Translations under genes and position numbers: made by a program
The notes under the pieces: model-generated
Database searches by the model: none
Seen by the model: only the letters and a program-made list of their open reading frames with translations
What the model was told of the DNA's origin: nothing
Assembly (NCBI GenBank): GCA_947495035.1
Contig: CANLXI010000041.1
Coordinates: 1-51,656 of the forward strand
Source of the DNA: an uncultured Granulosicoccus sp.
GTDB taxonomy: Bacteria > Pseudomonadota > Gammaproteobacteria > Granulosicoccales > Granulosicoccaceae
DNA length: 51,656 nucleotides
Direction of reading: 5' to 3'
Shown here: positions 8,542-17,017 of the stretch, piece by piece
Layout of the letters: each line of letters starts with the position of its first letter
Numbering within the stretch: the stretch's first letter is position 1

Positions 8542-8757
8542 ATGATCATGACCATGAGATTTGGCCTGGTAGCGTTGTCTGCCATCTTCCCTTTGCTGGT
8601 AGTAACTCATTCCGGCACTGACACGGATCCGTTGAAGAGCGTTGCATTGCAGCCCCAGCCGATCGTCAACGAGGCATTTGTCGAGGAAGCTGAAGCCCCA
8701 TTGCTGATGGCTGGCAATACGGCCTGCAACCCCCGCGTCACGGTTTGTGAAGAGTGA
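8542..8757 (+). CDS. Small secreted or membrane-tethered protein, unknown
   Basis: This frame encodes about 71 residues. A GAGGTG Shine-Dalgarno lies just before several possible starts (8542, 8548, 8554). A hydrophobic N-terminal segment of about 18 residues resembles a signal peptide or anchor; the rest is acidic and ends with two cysteines eight residues apart in CNPRVTVC, which could form a disulfide. It lies 60 bp before the 627-residue membrane protein and may belong to that cluster. I do not recognise it. The Shine-Dalgarno and signal-like N-terminus favour a real gene, but its small size leaves doubt. Confidence 0.5.
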   Translation: MIMTMRFGLVALSAIFPLLVVTHSGTDTDPLKSVALQPQPIVNEAFVEEAEAPLLMAGNTACNPRVTVCEE

Positions 8758-8814
8758 CTTGCCGTTTCCGATGCTTTGGATGACTGGCATGGAGAAGTGA
8801 CCGGGTAGCCGTCA

Positions 8815-10698
8815 ATGGATATTCTGGGACCAACTGGCACATACCTGCTCATCGTTGCACTGGCGGCCTTTGCCGTTGGCGTGCATGCCTACTCGATGTA
8901 CGGGCAACGAGTCCCCCTGGAGAAGGACAGTGCGGTTCGTGATCCGCTGAATGCCCTGACATTGCCGACTGTTGCTGGACAGAATGCCTTTCGACGAGGT
9001 TTTGCAGCCTATCTGCTTGCCAACGAGCTGCTCTATTTTCTGCTGATCAGTTCGTCGATCATTCTGGAACTGTCGTTGAATGCCATCGGCAAGGCCGAGT
9101 TGGTTGGCGCCCTGTCATCGGACAACCCGCTGAACACTATCGTGCCAATTCTGGCGTCGACGGTCGTGATCACGGCTTCTCAGCTCAGGCCGTTTTCGCG
9201 GATCGAGCATTCCATTCGCAGCGTTGCGCACCGAATTGCCGGTATTCCACGAAACCTCGACAGTGTTCAGGAACAGATACGGCTGACATCGATTGACGAC
9301 ATCGGGAGAGACGAGCAGGCGAGCGTTCACAGTTGCCGGTTGATCGATAACGCGCGTGAAAGAGCCGGTGAGGTCTATCAGGCTGCCAAAGTGGCTGGTC
9401 TGGGTGAATTCGAGGCCAACAACCTGCGAACTTCTCTGATACGGGTGCACTGCCTGTATGAATGGACGCTGGGGTATGACGGTGAGCAGATCTGGATCAG
9501 CGACGAGGTCAAGCAGATAACCACGCTGTTCGAGTCGCTCAAGCTGGAGTTTCGCTCGTTCAAGAGCAATGTAGCTCGTCTGCAGGGCGAAGCCGCCGTT
9601 CTGCCCGGCAGCGCCTCGGGCAGTCATCTGGAGTTGTGGGAAAAGGTGGTGAGCGACTGTCTGATGCTCGAGCGCAGGTTGACGGTCGTGCTGTCCCTGT
9701 TGCTGATCAACAAGCCGGATGTCGAATTGCACCGATATACTGCTCTGGCCTACCTGAGAGACAAGACCGTCGATGATGGCAACGGTGCTGATCGCGGCGC
9801 AAGAAATGCGCTGGGTGTCTCCGTGCTCTTCGGTTCACTGGTCGGATTTGTCTCCATGATTGCCTATCTGTCTCTGGAGAAAACCTATAGAGACTGGGGA
9901 CAGATGCAGGCCGACGAACTGATGACGAAAGCCCCTTTCGGTGTACCTGCGGCGGAAAGGAGTGCCAGTGATGCGCTTCAGTATTTCAGCGCGCGCATGG
10001 ACAATGCCTTCTTCGAAACGCTGGATTTCACGCTGATATTCGCGGTGTCCATCTGGATCGCCTTGATCATGCGTGATGCCTTGTTCGAGCAGAAGCGCTG
10101 GCCGAAGATGAAGCCCGGTGATATCGCGCCCGTGGGTCTCTACCTGTATATCGGCCTGCTTGCCTATATTCCCAGCGTACTGCTGTTTCTGGTGTTGAAG
10201 TTTCTGGTGCTGATGGTGATTTCCCCACTTCGTGCAGGCCTGGAGATACTCGACCCTGTCAGTTTGAAGACCTTTCCAGGCTATCTGCCCGAGATCATTC
10301 TGGTCCCTTGCATTTCCTTTGTCTGTGTCTGGTTCATCTGCACCTATCTTGATCAGGATTTGTACAAACGTAGAAATGCGACGGGAAGTATCCTGAAATA
10401 TGCGGCGGCCTGTGGTGGCCTGAATTTCCTGCTTGCCTCCTTGCGCGGCAACGACATGAACATCGATGATGCCTTTGCAGCGTTCTTCATTCCTGCTCTG
10501 GTGATCTATGCCTTGTTGTCGGTCATGTGCCGTGCTTACCGACGACAATGGGTCAGACGCCGCATGGGGGCGAAAGCGTCGGAGGATGCGCTGGAAAAAC
10601 TGTGGCGGGTGTTTGTCGAGCGTGTTTTTGCACCACTGAAAGGCTCGCTTCGCAAGACAGCCGATCGAGAGCCTTCGAAAGCGGAGAGCGGTGGGTGA
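8815..10698 (+). CDS. 627-residue multi-pass membrane protein, unknown
   Basis: I do not recognise this protein. It has three N-terminal hydrophobic segments (about 7-25, 64-88 and 105-122), then a largely helical soluble region of about 200 residues (130-330). A second membrane block of about six segments follows (around 333-353, 400-424, 440-475, 490-512, 528-543 and 552-572), then a basic tail. It has no nucleotide-binding, kinase or ABC-permease motif. A secreted binding-protein-like gene begins 17 bp after it and an FKBP-like gene follows, so the three are probably one operon working at the inner membrane and periplasm. The role could be sensing, transport or envelope assembly; the sequence does not decide. 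Confidence 0.75.
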   Translation: MDILGPTGTYLLIVALAAFAVGVHAYSMYGQRVPLEKDSAVRDPLNALTLPTVAGQNAFRRGFAAYLLANELLYFLLISSSIILELSLNAIGKAELVGALSSDNPLNTIVPILASTVVITASQLRPFSRIEHSIRSVAHRIAGIPRNLDSVQEQIRLTSIDDIGRDEQASVHSCRLIDNARERAGEVYQAAKVAGLGEFEANNLRTSLIRVHCLYEWTLGYDGEQIWISDEVKQITTLFESLKLEFRSFKSNVARLQGEAAVLPGSASGSHLELWEKVVSDCLMLERRLTVVLSLLLINKPDVELHRYTALAYLRDKTVDDGNGADRGARNALGVSVLFGSLVGFVSMIAYLSLEKTYRDWGQMQADELMTKAPFGVPAAERSASDALQYFSARMDNAFFETLDFTLIFAVSIWIALIMRDALFEQKRWPKMKPGDIAPVGLYLYIGLLAYIPSVLLFLVLKFLVLMVISPLRAGLEILDPVSLKTFPGYLPEIILVPCISFVCVWFICTYLDQDLYKRRNATGSILKYAAACGGLNFLLASLRGNDMNIDDAFAAFFIPALVIYALLSVMCRAYRRQWVRRRMGAKASEDALEKLWRVFVERVFAPLKGSLRKTADREPSKAESGG

Positions 10699-10715
10699 GC
10701 GGGGTGGCATCAGGA

Positions 10716-11903
10716 ATGGCTCGATCCGTTCACAACACGCAGGCAACCCGGTTGCCAACAGGCGGAGAGCGTCCTCGTGCATGGGTGAGAGTGCTGCTGT
10801 TTTTCTCGATCCTGTTGTCTTGCCTGAACGCCGTCGTGGCAGCCAGTGAGATTCCCTATCTTCCCGAGAAAACCATCACCGTTGGTGTGCAGGCAGATGC
10901 CAGCCCGTTTTCCTATCTCAGCGCTGCGCAGACAGATGAGGAAATGATGCCTGGTTATACCGGCTACATGATCGAGATCTGTCGTCGTGTGCTGTCACAG
11001 ATGGTGAGCAGCGGGCCATTTGCAGGTTATACCGTGGATTATCGGCGTATCACGCCTGGAGACCGACTGGCCGATCTGGATACCGGCAGAATCGACATGC
11101 TGTGCGGCCCGGACAGTATAACGCTGGGTCGACTGTACAAGTACAACACCTCGCATCCGCTGTTCCTGTCGGGTATCAGTTATGCAACTGTGGATAATGA
11201 GTCCTTTCCCAGAGGGCGCTATTGCAGTGCCGTTCTGGGGCTCGTGGGAGGGACGACGGCCGAAACGGAAGGGCTGAGAAAGCTGGATGAGAGCAACGCA
11301 CTGCAACGATATGATGCGGCCCTGGAGCGTTTTCTGGCACTCTATGCAAACAGGGAAATCGCTCGTACACCGTCGCTTCTGCTCGCTCGCATCAAGGAAC
11401 TGAAGGAGAACATGCAGAGTGGATTCGCGACGCTTGCCGACGAAGCACGCGGCAAGGATCGCATCGACCCTTCGTTGATTCGTACGGAAAATTGCCCCAA
11501 TGGGTTCTCGCGCGGACCTGTGGTGTTCTACGACTCCCACCAGCAGGGTATAGAAGATCTGTGCAAGGCCCGCATCCTGTTCTATGTCTCGGACGTGGAC
11601 ATTCTCAGCGGCCGGGTGAAGGGCTGTAATGTCATTCTTCAGCGTGAAACCATGACCCGTGAGGCTTATGGCGTATTCTTCCGTCGCAGTGCGAAGCGCT
11701 TGAACGATGCGGACGATTCAGGAGGTGGCAAGGATTTTCCGGATAGCGCGTTGTACGCCGAGTTCAACAATGTGCTTCTGCGCAAGATGCAGACCACGGA
11801 AAACATTCTCGACTACGAATTCTCTCGACAGTTCAAGGGCGAGAAACCCACCATGGATCTGCAGAATTTTTTCGATGGCTACAAGTTTGTCGTGGATTTC
11901 TAG
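10716..11903 (+). CDS. Periplasmic binding-protein-like (SBP_bac_3-type) protein with an insertion
   Basis: Read from ATG 10716 this is a 395-residue secreted protein with a signal segment at about 22-43. The first lobe follows (from ITVGVQADASPF at about 54) with GYTGYMIEICRRV and a GRIDMLCGP stretch, as in polar amino-acid binding proteins. Lobe two begins at GLVGGTTAETEGL (about 175). About 100 extra residues (roughly 210-310) interrupt the second lobe before the fold resumes at REAYGVFFRR. Several cysteines suggest disulfides. A GTG at 10704 is an alternative start. There is no ABC permease or ATPase nearby, so it probably serves the adjacent membrane protein as a sensor or scaffold rather than a nutrient importer. 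Confidence 0.7.
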   Translation: MARSVHNTQATRLPTGGERPRAWVRVLLFFSILLSCLNAVVAASEIPYLPEKTITVGVQADASPFSYLSAAQTDEEMMPGYTGYMIEICRRVLSQMVSSGPFAGYTVDYRRITPGDRLADLDTGRIDMLCGPDSITLGRLYKYNTSHPLFLSGISYATVDNESFPRGRYCSAVLGLVGGTTAETEGLRKLDESNALQRYDAALERFLALYANREIARTPSLLLARIKELKENMQSGFATLADEARGKDRIDPSLIRTENCPNGFSRGPVVFYDSHQQGIEDLCKARILFYVSDVDILSGRVKGCNVILQRETMTREAYGVFFRRSAKRLNDADDSGGGKDFPDSALYAEFNNVLLRKMQTTENILDYEFSRQFKGEKPTMDLQNFFDGYKFVVDF

Positions 11904-11937
11904 CCACACACCACCCATGAAAAGGCAGGGGTCAGCC

Positions 11938-12771
11938 ATGAAGTCATCATTGCCCGCCCTGGGGCTCATTTGCACCCTGGCATCAACCACACCGTTGCTT
12001 GCTGCCAGTCCGGGTTGTATCGAGGAGCAGAGAACCAGCATCGAACTGGGTCATGCACTGGGTGTCCTGATGTATGACAGCATCGTCAGGGACTATGCAG
12101 AGCATGTGTCAGTGGACGATGTCGCGGCAGGACTCCGGCATGCCAGAGATCGCAATGGGTTCCCGTTGCCGCCAATGGACCGTGGCGATCCTGAGGCAGA
12201 TCCCGAAACGGATGCCGTGTCGGGCGCTTCACTGTCCGTAGCCGATGCTCGCCACATTGTTGCAAATTGGCGTCCTCAGACCGACCAGCTGGATCGGCGA
12301 TTCCTGAGTGAATACAAGCAACGAGGTCAGCAACAGAACAGTGGCATCCTGACACATCGCCTGACACTTGATGCCAGGGAGATGGATCAGCTCTCCGCTT
12401 GCACAGCCAATTTTCTGCTGGCAGTGGACGATGGCGCAACACAAGTCTGCTATCTGCGGCTGAGGATCGATTCGCAGGCCGTTTGTGCCACGGAGACGCA
12501 TGTCAGGGATGAGATTGCCAGCAAGAGCTGGACGTATGGTGCGTTTCAACCGGATAGTGTCATCGAAGGCTGGGCAGAGGCGTTCAAGCTCTTGACAGAC
12601 GAGCCGTTGGTGAGAGAGAAAGCGGATTCAGACGGTGATGAGGACCCGGTGGAACGGGTGCAGGAGGTGTTGGAGGTGCTCATTCCTCCGGAGATGGCGT
12701 ATGGTCGCAAGGGGATCGCGGGAAAGGTCGGACCTGAGGAAGCTCTGTGGTTCGTCATGGCTACCAAGTGA
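11938..12771 (+). CDS. Secreted, degenerate FKBP/FkpA-like protein
   Basis: Read from ATG 11938 (AGGGG about 7 bp upstream), this is a 277-residue exported protein with a signal peptide of about 24 residues. Residues about 36-130 resemble the helical dimerisation domain of FkpA/Mip proteins (LGHALGVLMYDS, then VDDVAAGLRHA). The last 140 residues follow the FKBP fold: FQPDSVIEGWAEAF (203-216) matches the V-I-x-G-W core and LIPPEMAYG (248-256) the A-Y pocket. The usual D-G-x-x-F-D segment is replaced by a cysteine-containing stretch, so prolyl isomerase activity may be lost. An acidic insert lies at about 230-237. It begins 34 bp after the binding-protein gene, so a chaperone role for that cluster is likely. 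Confidence 0.65.
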   Translation: MKSSLPALGLICTLASTTPLLAASPGCIEEQRTSIELGHALGVLMYDSIVRDYAEHVSVDDVAAGLRHARDRNGFPLPPMDRGDPEADPETDAVSGASLSVADARHIVANWRPQTDQLDRRFLSEYKQRGQQQNSGILTHRLTLDAREMDQLSACTANFLLAVDDGATQVCYLRLRIDSQAVCATETHVRDEIASKSWTYGAFQPDSVIEGWAEAFKLLTDEPLVREKADSDGDEDPVERVQEVLEVLIPPEMAYGRKGIAGKVGPEEALWFVMATK

Positions 12772-12933
12772 ATTACTGTGGTCCGCCATTCAATTCGTCA
12801 GGGGGCCCTCAGGTGCCACCGACAGCTTCCATCGCATTGCGCTCGGGCGGTGAGGGGGTACAGGCAGTAGGTCGCTGACACTCGCATGATAGAGTGCGTC
12901 ATGTGCACCTGATCAACCAATGCAGAGCGAGTG

Positions 12934-13350
12934 ATGAACCATAGGGAAGCGTATCCAGAGGGCTATATCGCCGGGATTCTGTCGGATGTCAAGACCATGG
13001 CCATGGTCGGCGCCAGCCCGGATCCGAGTCGGCCCAGTCATGGTGTGTTGCGGGTGCTCAAGGATCAGGGCTACAACATGATTCCCGTCAATCCGAAGCA
13101 GGCCGGGGAGCAGATACTGGGTCTGGACGTCGTCGCCTCTCTGGCTGACATCGATGAGCCTGTTGACATGGTCGATGTCTTTCGTGTCTCGGAAGCCTTG
13201 CCGGGTATCGCTAAAGAAGCCATTGATATCGGGGCTGGAGTGCTGTGGAGTCAGCTTGGTGTGTACAGCGAGGAGGCTGCCAGACTTGCAGAAGAGGCTG
13301 GACTCCGGGTCGTCATGAACCGATGCCCGAAAATCGAACTGTTCCGGTAA
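12934..13350 (+). CDS. CoA-binding domain protein (YccU type)
   Basis: This 138-residue Rossmann-fold protein belongs to the small stand-alone CoA-binding family. The nucleotide motif MVGASPDPSRPSHGV lies near residue 24, and the strand NMIPVNPK follows as usual. The C-terminal half has the expected V-D-V-F-R and NRCPKIE segments. ATG 12934 is preferred over GTG 12931. The enoyl-CoA hydratase-like gene starts 15 bp downstream and an acyl-CoA ligase follows, so a role tied to acyl-CoA metabolism fits; the biochemical function of the family is not settled. Confidence 0.88.
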   Translation: MNHREAYPEGYIAGILSDVKTMAMVGASPDPSRPSHGVLRVLKDQGYNMIPVNPKQAGEQILGLDVVASLADIDEPVDMVDVFRVSEALPGIAKEAIDIGAGVLWSQLGVYSEEAARLAEEAGLRVVMNRCPKIELFR

Positions 13351-13365
13351 CGGGGATAGGGAGCA

Positions 13366-14205
13366 ATGACAGTGAACTCGAGATCCGATAACAGCGATAA
13401 CGGTAGAGATGCTGCGGCAGTCGCGCCAGACAGCGAAGCGCTGGTGCTTTCTCGTCTGGATGACAAGGGGGCTTTGACGCTGACACTCAATCGACCTGCG
13501 CAATTCAACGCACTCAGTCAGGCCATGCTGAGCGCCATGCAGGAGGCTCTCGAACAGATCGACGATCATGTGCGTGTGGTGGTCATCGCAGCCAACGGAC
13601 GCGCCTTCTGCGCCGGGCACGATCTCAGGGAAATGCGCAGTCACGCGGACGAAGCATGGCAGTGCGCCTTGTTCCAGCAGTGCAGCCAGATGATGCAGAC
13701 ACTAGTTTCCCTGCCGCAGCCCGTCATTGCCAGAGTCCAGGGAGTGGCCGCGGCGGCTGGATGCCAGCTGGTGGCCAGCTGTGATCTTGCAGTGGCTGCG
13801 GATCATGCCAGCTTTGGTGTATCCGGGATCAATCTGGGTTTGTTCTGCAGTACGCCATCGGTTGCATTGAGCAGAAACCTGTCCCGCAAGCGTGCTTTCC
13901 AATTGCTCATGTCCGGAGAATTCATCTCCGCGCAGACGGCCGTGGACTGGGGCCTGTTGAACGAATGCGTCGCGGATGAGTTGCTGGATGCGAGCATCGA
14001 GCAGTGGTGCAACACCATCTGCAGCAAATCGAAAGTGGCGGTCAGTACCGGAAAGCGCCTTTTCCACGAGCAACTGGAGCGCCCTCTGGACCAGGCATAC
14101 GCATTGGCCAGTGATGCCATGGCTTGCAACATGATGGCTGAGGATGTGGCCGAAGGTATCGATGCATTCTTCGACAAGCGCCCGCCGAACTGGAAACACC
14201 GTTGA
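13366..14205 (+). CDS. Enoyl-CoA hydratase/isomerase-family protein (ECHDC3-like)
   Basis: This 279-residue crotonase-fold protein has the CoA/oxyanion segments AFCAGHDLREM (80-90) and QGVAAAAGCQLVASCD (125-140). The next block, GVSGINLGLFCSTP (151-164), closely resembles the ECHDC3 branch. The two glutamates of true enoyl-CoA hydratases are missing: the sequence has Q134 and G154 at those places, as I recall for ECHDC3 proteins in general. Hydratase activity is therefore doubtful and the real reaction is unknown. The first 20 residues are hydrophilic and may be flexible. It sits 15 bp after the CoA-binding protein and 80 bp before an acyl-CoA ligase, probably one operon. Confidence 0.85.
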   Translation: MTVNSRSDNSDNGRDAAAVAPDSEALVLSRLDDKGALTLTLNRPAQFNALSQAMLSAMQEALEQIDDHVRVVVIAANGRAFCAGHDLREMRSHADEAWQCALFQQCSQMMQTLVSLPQPVIARVQGVAAAAGCQLVASCDLAVAADHASFGVSGINLGLFCSTPSVALSRNLSRKRAFQLLMSGEFISAQTAVDWGLLNECVADELLDASIEQWCNTICSKSKVAVSTGKRLFHEQLERPLDQAYALASDAMACNMMAEDVAEGIDAFFDKRPPNWKHR

Positions 14206-14285
14206 ATGCGGTGTGACACGCTGCCAGGGTCAGGCAAGTCAGGTCAGGTGCAGGTAATCATCGCGGATATTCGAGGTATCGCGGC

Positions 14286-15974
14286 ATGACAGACTCCCAA
14301 GCAGCACTTCCTGTGGCCGAGCAGCCCGGTGATCGGAATGTTCCGCTGCCTGCACAAAGTGCCAACTACACACCGTTGAGCCCACTGAGTTTTCTGTCCA
14401 GAAGTCGCGATGTCTATCCCGATCGAATTGCGATCATTCACGGAGAGCGCAAACTGACGTGGAAGCAGGTTCACGAGCGTTGTCTGGCCGGGGCTGCCCG
14501 GCTGGCAGCACTGGGTATCCGGACAGGGGATGTGGTGGCTGTCGTGGCTCCCAATGTTCCGGCTCTGTTCGAGCTGCATTTCAGTGTGCCGCTGTGCGGA
14601 GGCGTGCTCAATGCCATCAACACGCGTCTGGATGCAGATACGATCAAGCACATTCTGGAACATGGTGGAGCGAAGGTCCTGTTTGTGGATCGTGACTCCA
14701 CCGCGGTGGTGAATGAAGCGCTGCAGAGCATGGACAAGGCTCCTCGATTGTTCAGCATCGACGATATCGAGGCCCAAGGTGCACCCATCGCCGATATCGA
14801 TTACGAGCAGTTCATCGACCCCGAGTCGAGCGTTCAGGAACAGTTGCCAGCCATGGACTCCGGCTTCGGCTGGCAGCTGCCGGCAGACGAGTGGCAATCC
14901 ATTGCCCTGAATTACACCTCTGGCACCACTGGAAAACCCAAGGGGGTGGTTTACCATCACCGAGGTGCCGCCCTCAATGCCATGTCCAATATCAGTGGCT
15001 GGCATATGGGGCCGCATCCGGTGTATCTCTGGACCTTGCCGATGTTCCATTGCAACGGCTGGTGCTTCCCGTGGTCACTGGCTGCCAATGCGGGTACCAG
15101 CGTCTGCCTGCGAACGATCAGCGCACAGACGATCTATCAGGCCATCGACGTACACGGCGTTACCCACTTCTGCGGGGCTCCCATCATTCTGAATTTCATC
15201 ATCAATGCCGGTGCCGAACATGTTCGAGCGCTCAGGCAACCAGTCCATGTCATGACCGCCGCTGCGCCACCACCACCCAGTGTGCTGTCGGCGGTGGAAT
15301 CACTCGGATTCAGGATCACACACACCTACGGCTTGACGGAAACCTATGGTCCGGCTGTGATGTGCGCCTGGCATCCGGAGTGGAATGATCTGCCCCCCGA
15401 CGAGCAGGCCAGACTCAAATCACGCCAGGGGGTCCGATATCAGATGCTGGACGGTCTTGACGTCATGGATCCGGACTCCATGACGCCGGTGCCCCGGGAT
15501 GGCAAGAGCATTGGTGAGGTGATGTTTCGGGGCAATATCGTGATGCGCGGCTATTTCAGGGATGCCGATGCCACCGCCGAGGCCTTCCGCGGCGGCTGGT
15601 TTCACAGCGGAGATCTGGCGATCATCGACCCCGATGGCTATCTGCGCATACTGGACCGTTCGAAGGACATCATCATTTCCGGCGGGGAGAATATTTCCTC
15701 CATCGAAATCGAAGATGCGCTGTACGCCCATCCTGCGGTACTGGAGGTGGCGGTAGCGGCCCGACCTGATGCGCATTGGGGGGAAACGCCTTGTGCCTTT
15801 GTCTGCCTGAAACAGGGCGAAACTGCCGATGAACAGCAATTGATCGATTGGTGTCGTGACAGACTGGCGCACTTCAAATGCCCCAGGACCATCGTGTTCC
15901 GGGAACTGCCCAAGACGTCGACGGGCAAGATCCAGAAATTCAGGTTGCGTGAATGGGCAAACGCTCTGGAGTAG
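14286..15974 (+). CDS. Acyl-CoA synthetase (AMP-forming, AlkK-like)
   Basis: This 562-residue ligase activates a fatty or other carboxylic acid to its acyl-CoA through an acyl-adenylate. The phosphate loop YTSGTTGKPKG is at 210-220, TYGLTETYGP at 347-356, the SGD ribose-binding aspartate near 443, and the catalytic lysine K548 in STGK near the C-terminus. The segment PMFHCNGWCFPW (252-263) is typical of medium-chain ligases related to AlkK. All core motifs are present, so it should be active. It follows the CoA-binding and ECHDC3-like genes on the same strand. Chain length preference cannot be read from sequence alone. Confidence 0.92.
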   Translation: MTDSQAALPVAEQPGDRNVPLPAQSANYTPLSPLSFLSRSRDVYPDRIAIIHGERKLTWKQVHERCLAGAARLAALGIRTGDVVAVVAPNVPALFELHFSVPLCGGVLNAINTRLDADTIKHILEHGGAKVLFVDRDSTAVVNEALQSMDKAPRLFSIDDIEAQGAPIADIDYEQFIDPESSVQEQLPAMDSGFGWQLPADEWQSIALNYTSGTTGKPKGVVYHHRGAALNAMSNISGWHMGPHPVYLWTLPMFHCNGWCFPWSLAANAGTSVCLRTISAQTIYQAIDVHGVTHFCGAPIILNFIINAGAEHVRALRQPVHVMTAAAPPPPSVLSAVESLGFRITHTYGLTETYGPAVMCAWHPEWNDLPPDEQARLKSRQGVRYQMLDGLDVMDPDSMTPVPRDGKSIGEVMFRGNIVMRGYFRDADATAEAFRGGWFHSGDLAIIDPDGYLRILDRSKDIIISGGENISSIEIEDALYAHPAVLEVAVAARPDAHWGETPCAFVCLKQGETADEQQLIDWCRDRLAHFKCPRTIVFRELPKTSTGKIQKFRLREWANALE

Positions 15975-15990
15975 GAAGGGCTCTCGTTTG

Positions 15991-16908
15991 TCAGGTCGTG
16001 TAGTCGCGACTATCGTAACCATTGAAGGTGTCTGCCAGAAACTCCACCAGGTCACGTACTGCCGGGACTTGCGTGCGCCCAGCGGGATATACCGCGTGTA
16101 CGATCCCCGGAAGCGGCTCCCAGCCCGCCAGCAGTTGTATCAGCTTGCCGGACTGAAGCTCCTCGCGACAGACGAATTCGGGCAGCATGGCGATTCCGCT
16201 GCCGTGCACGGCAGCCTGTACCAGCATGTGCAGATCGTCGGCAATATACCGGGGGGTGTGCCAGTGAACATGGCTTTGCCCATCCGGCCCCTGTAGTCTC
16301 CAGCTGCTGCGACCATCGCTGGCGTTCATGGCAATTGTGATCCGGTCTGCCAGATCAGCCGGTTCGACAATGGGTGGCTGCTGTTGCATCAGCTCCGGGC
16401 TGGCGACCACGATGGAGCGGCTGGACCCGAATGTTCTTGCCACGAGAGCTGAACTGTCTTCGATGTGAGTGCGAACGCGCAATGCCAGATCGAATCGCTC
16501 CTCGATGGGGTCAACCGGACGATTGAGAACGCGGACATCGAGTTGCACCAGCGGATAGCGAGACTGGAAGACCGGCAGCTCGGTTGCCAGTGTGCCCAGA
16601 GCGAGCGTCAGTGGGCAACTCATGCGGACGGTGCCGCAGGGTTCGGAATGCACCTGAGCGACCGCCTCGTAGGCGTTCTGCGCTGCGCTGCGCATGTCCC
16701 TGCAGTGTCGCAGGAACAGCTCGCCATCAGGTGTCAGGGACAGTCTGCGCGTGCTGCGATACATGAGCTGCAGGCCGAGTTGCCGCTCAAGGCTGGCGAT
16801 TCGCCGAGAGAGTCGTGATTTGGGAATGCCGAGTACCCGGCTGGCAGCCGTGAAACCGCCATGCTCGATGACGTCGGCAAACAGCACCATGTCGTTGAGG
16901 TCCTGCAT
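15991..16908 (-). CDS. LysR-family transcriptional regulator
   Basis: This 305-residue protein has an N-terminal winged helix-turn-helix (about 4-62) with the usual AASRVLGIPKSRLSRRIASL recognition region. An effector-binding domain of the LysR type follows (about 88-290). It is divergent from an azoreductase gene 109 bp away, a common arrangement in which the LysR protein controls the reductase and itself. A LysR-type box lies between them. Its gene ends 16 bp from the convergent ligase gene. Confidence 0.93.
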   Translation of the reverse strand: MQDLNDMVLFADVIEHGGFTAASRVLGIPKSRLSRRIASLERQLGLQLMYRSTRRLSLTPDGELFLRHCRDMRSAAQNAYEAVAQVHSEPCGTVRMSCPLTLALGTLATELPVFQSRYPLVQLDVRVLNRPVDPIEERFDLALRVRTHIEDSSALVARTFGSSRSIVVASPELMQQQPPIVEPADLADRITIAMNASDGRSSWRLQGPDGQSHVHWHTPRYIADDLHMLVQAAVHGSGIAMLPEFVCREELQSGKLIQLLAGWEPLPGIVHAVYPAGRTQVPAVRDLVEFLADTFNGYDSRDYTT

Positions 16909-16947
16909 CCGCGTATTGTCCTGTTAATGGAACGATGGAACGCATTT

Positions 16948-16962
16948 TTGACTACTTATCAA
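16948..16962. promoter_or_regulatory. Candidate LysR box between regulator and azoreductase
   Basis: The sequence TTGACTACTTATCAA is a perfect TTGA-N7-TCAA palindrome, the general form of a LysR-type box. It lies 40 bp upstream of the regulator start and 56 bp upstream of the azoreductase start, fitting control of both. Confidence 0.55.
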
Positions 16963-17017
16963 GACAACGCAACATCCCTAGAATCTGGTCATCTTCTGAC
17001 AGCCCGGGATCCCGACC

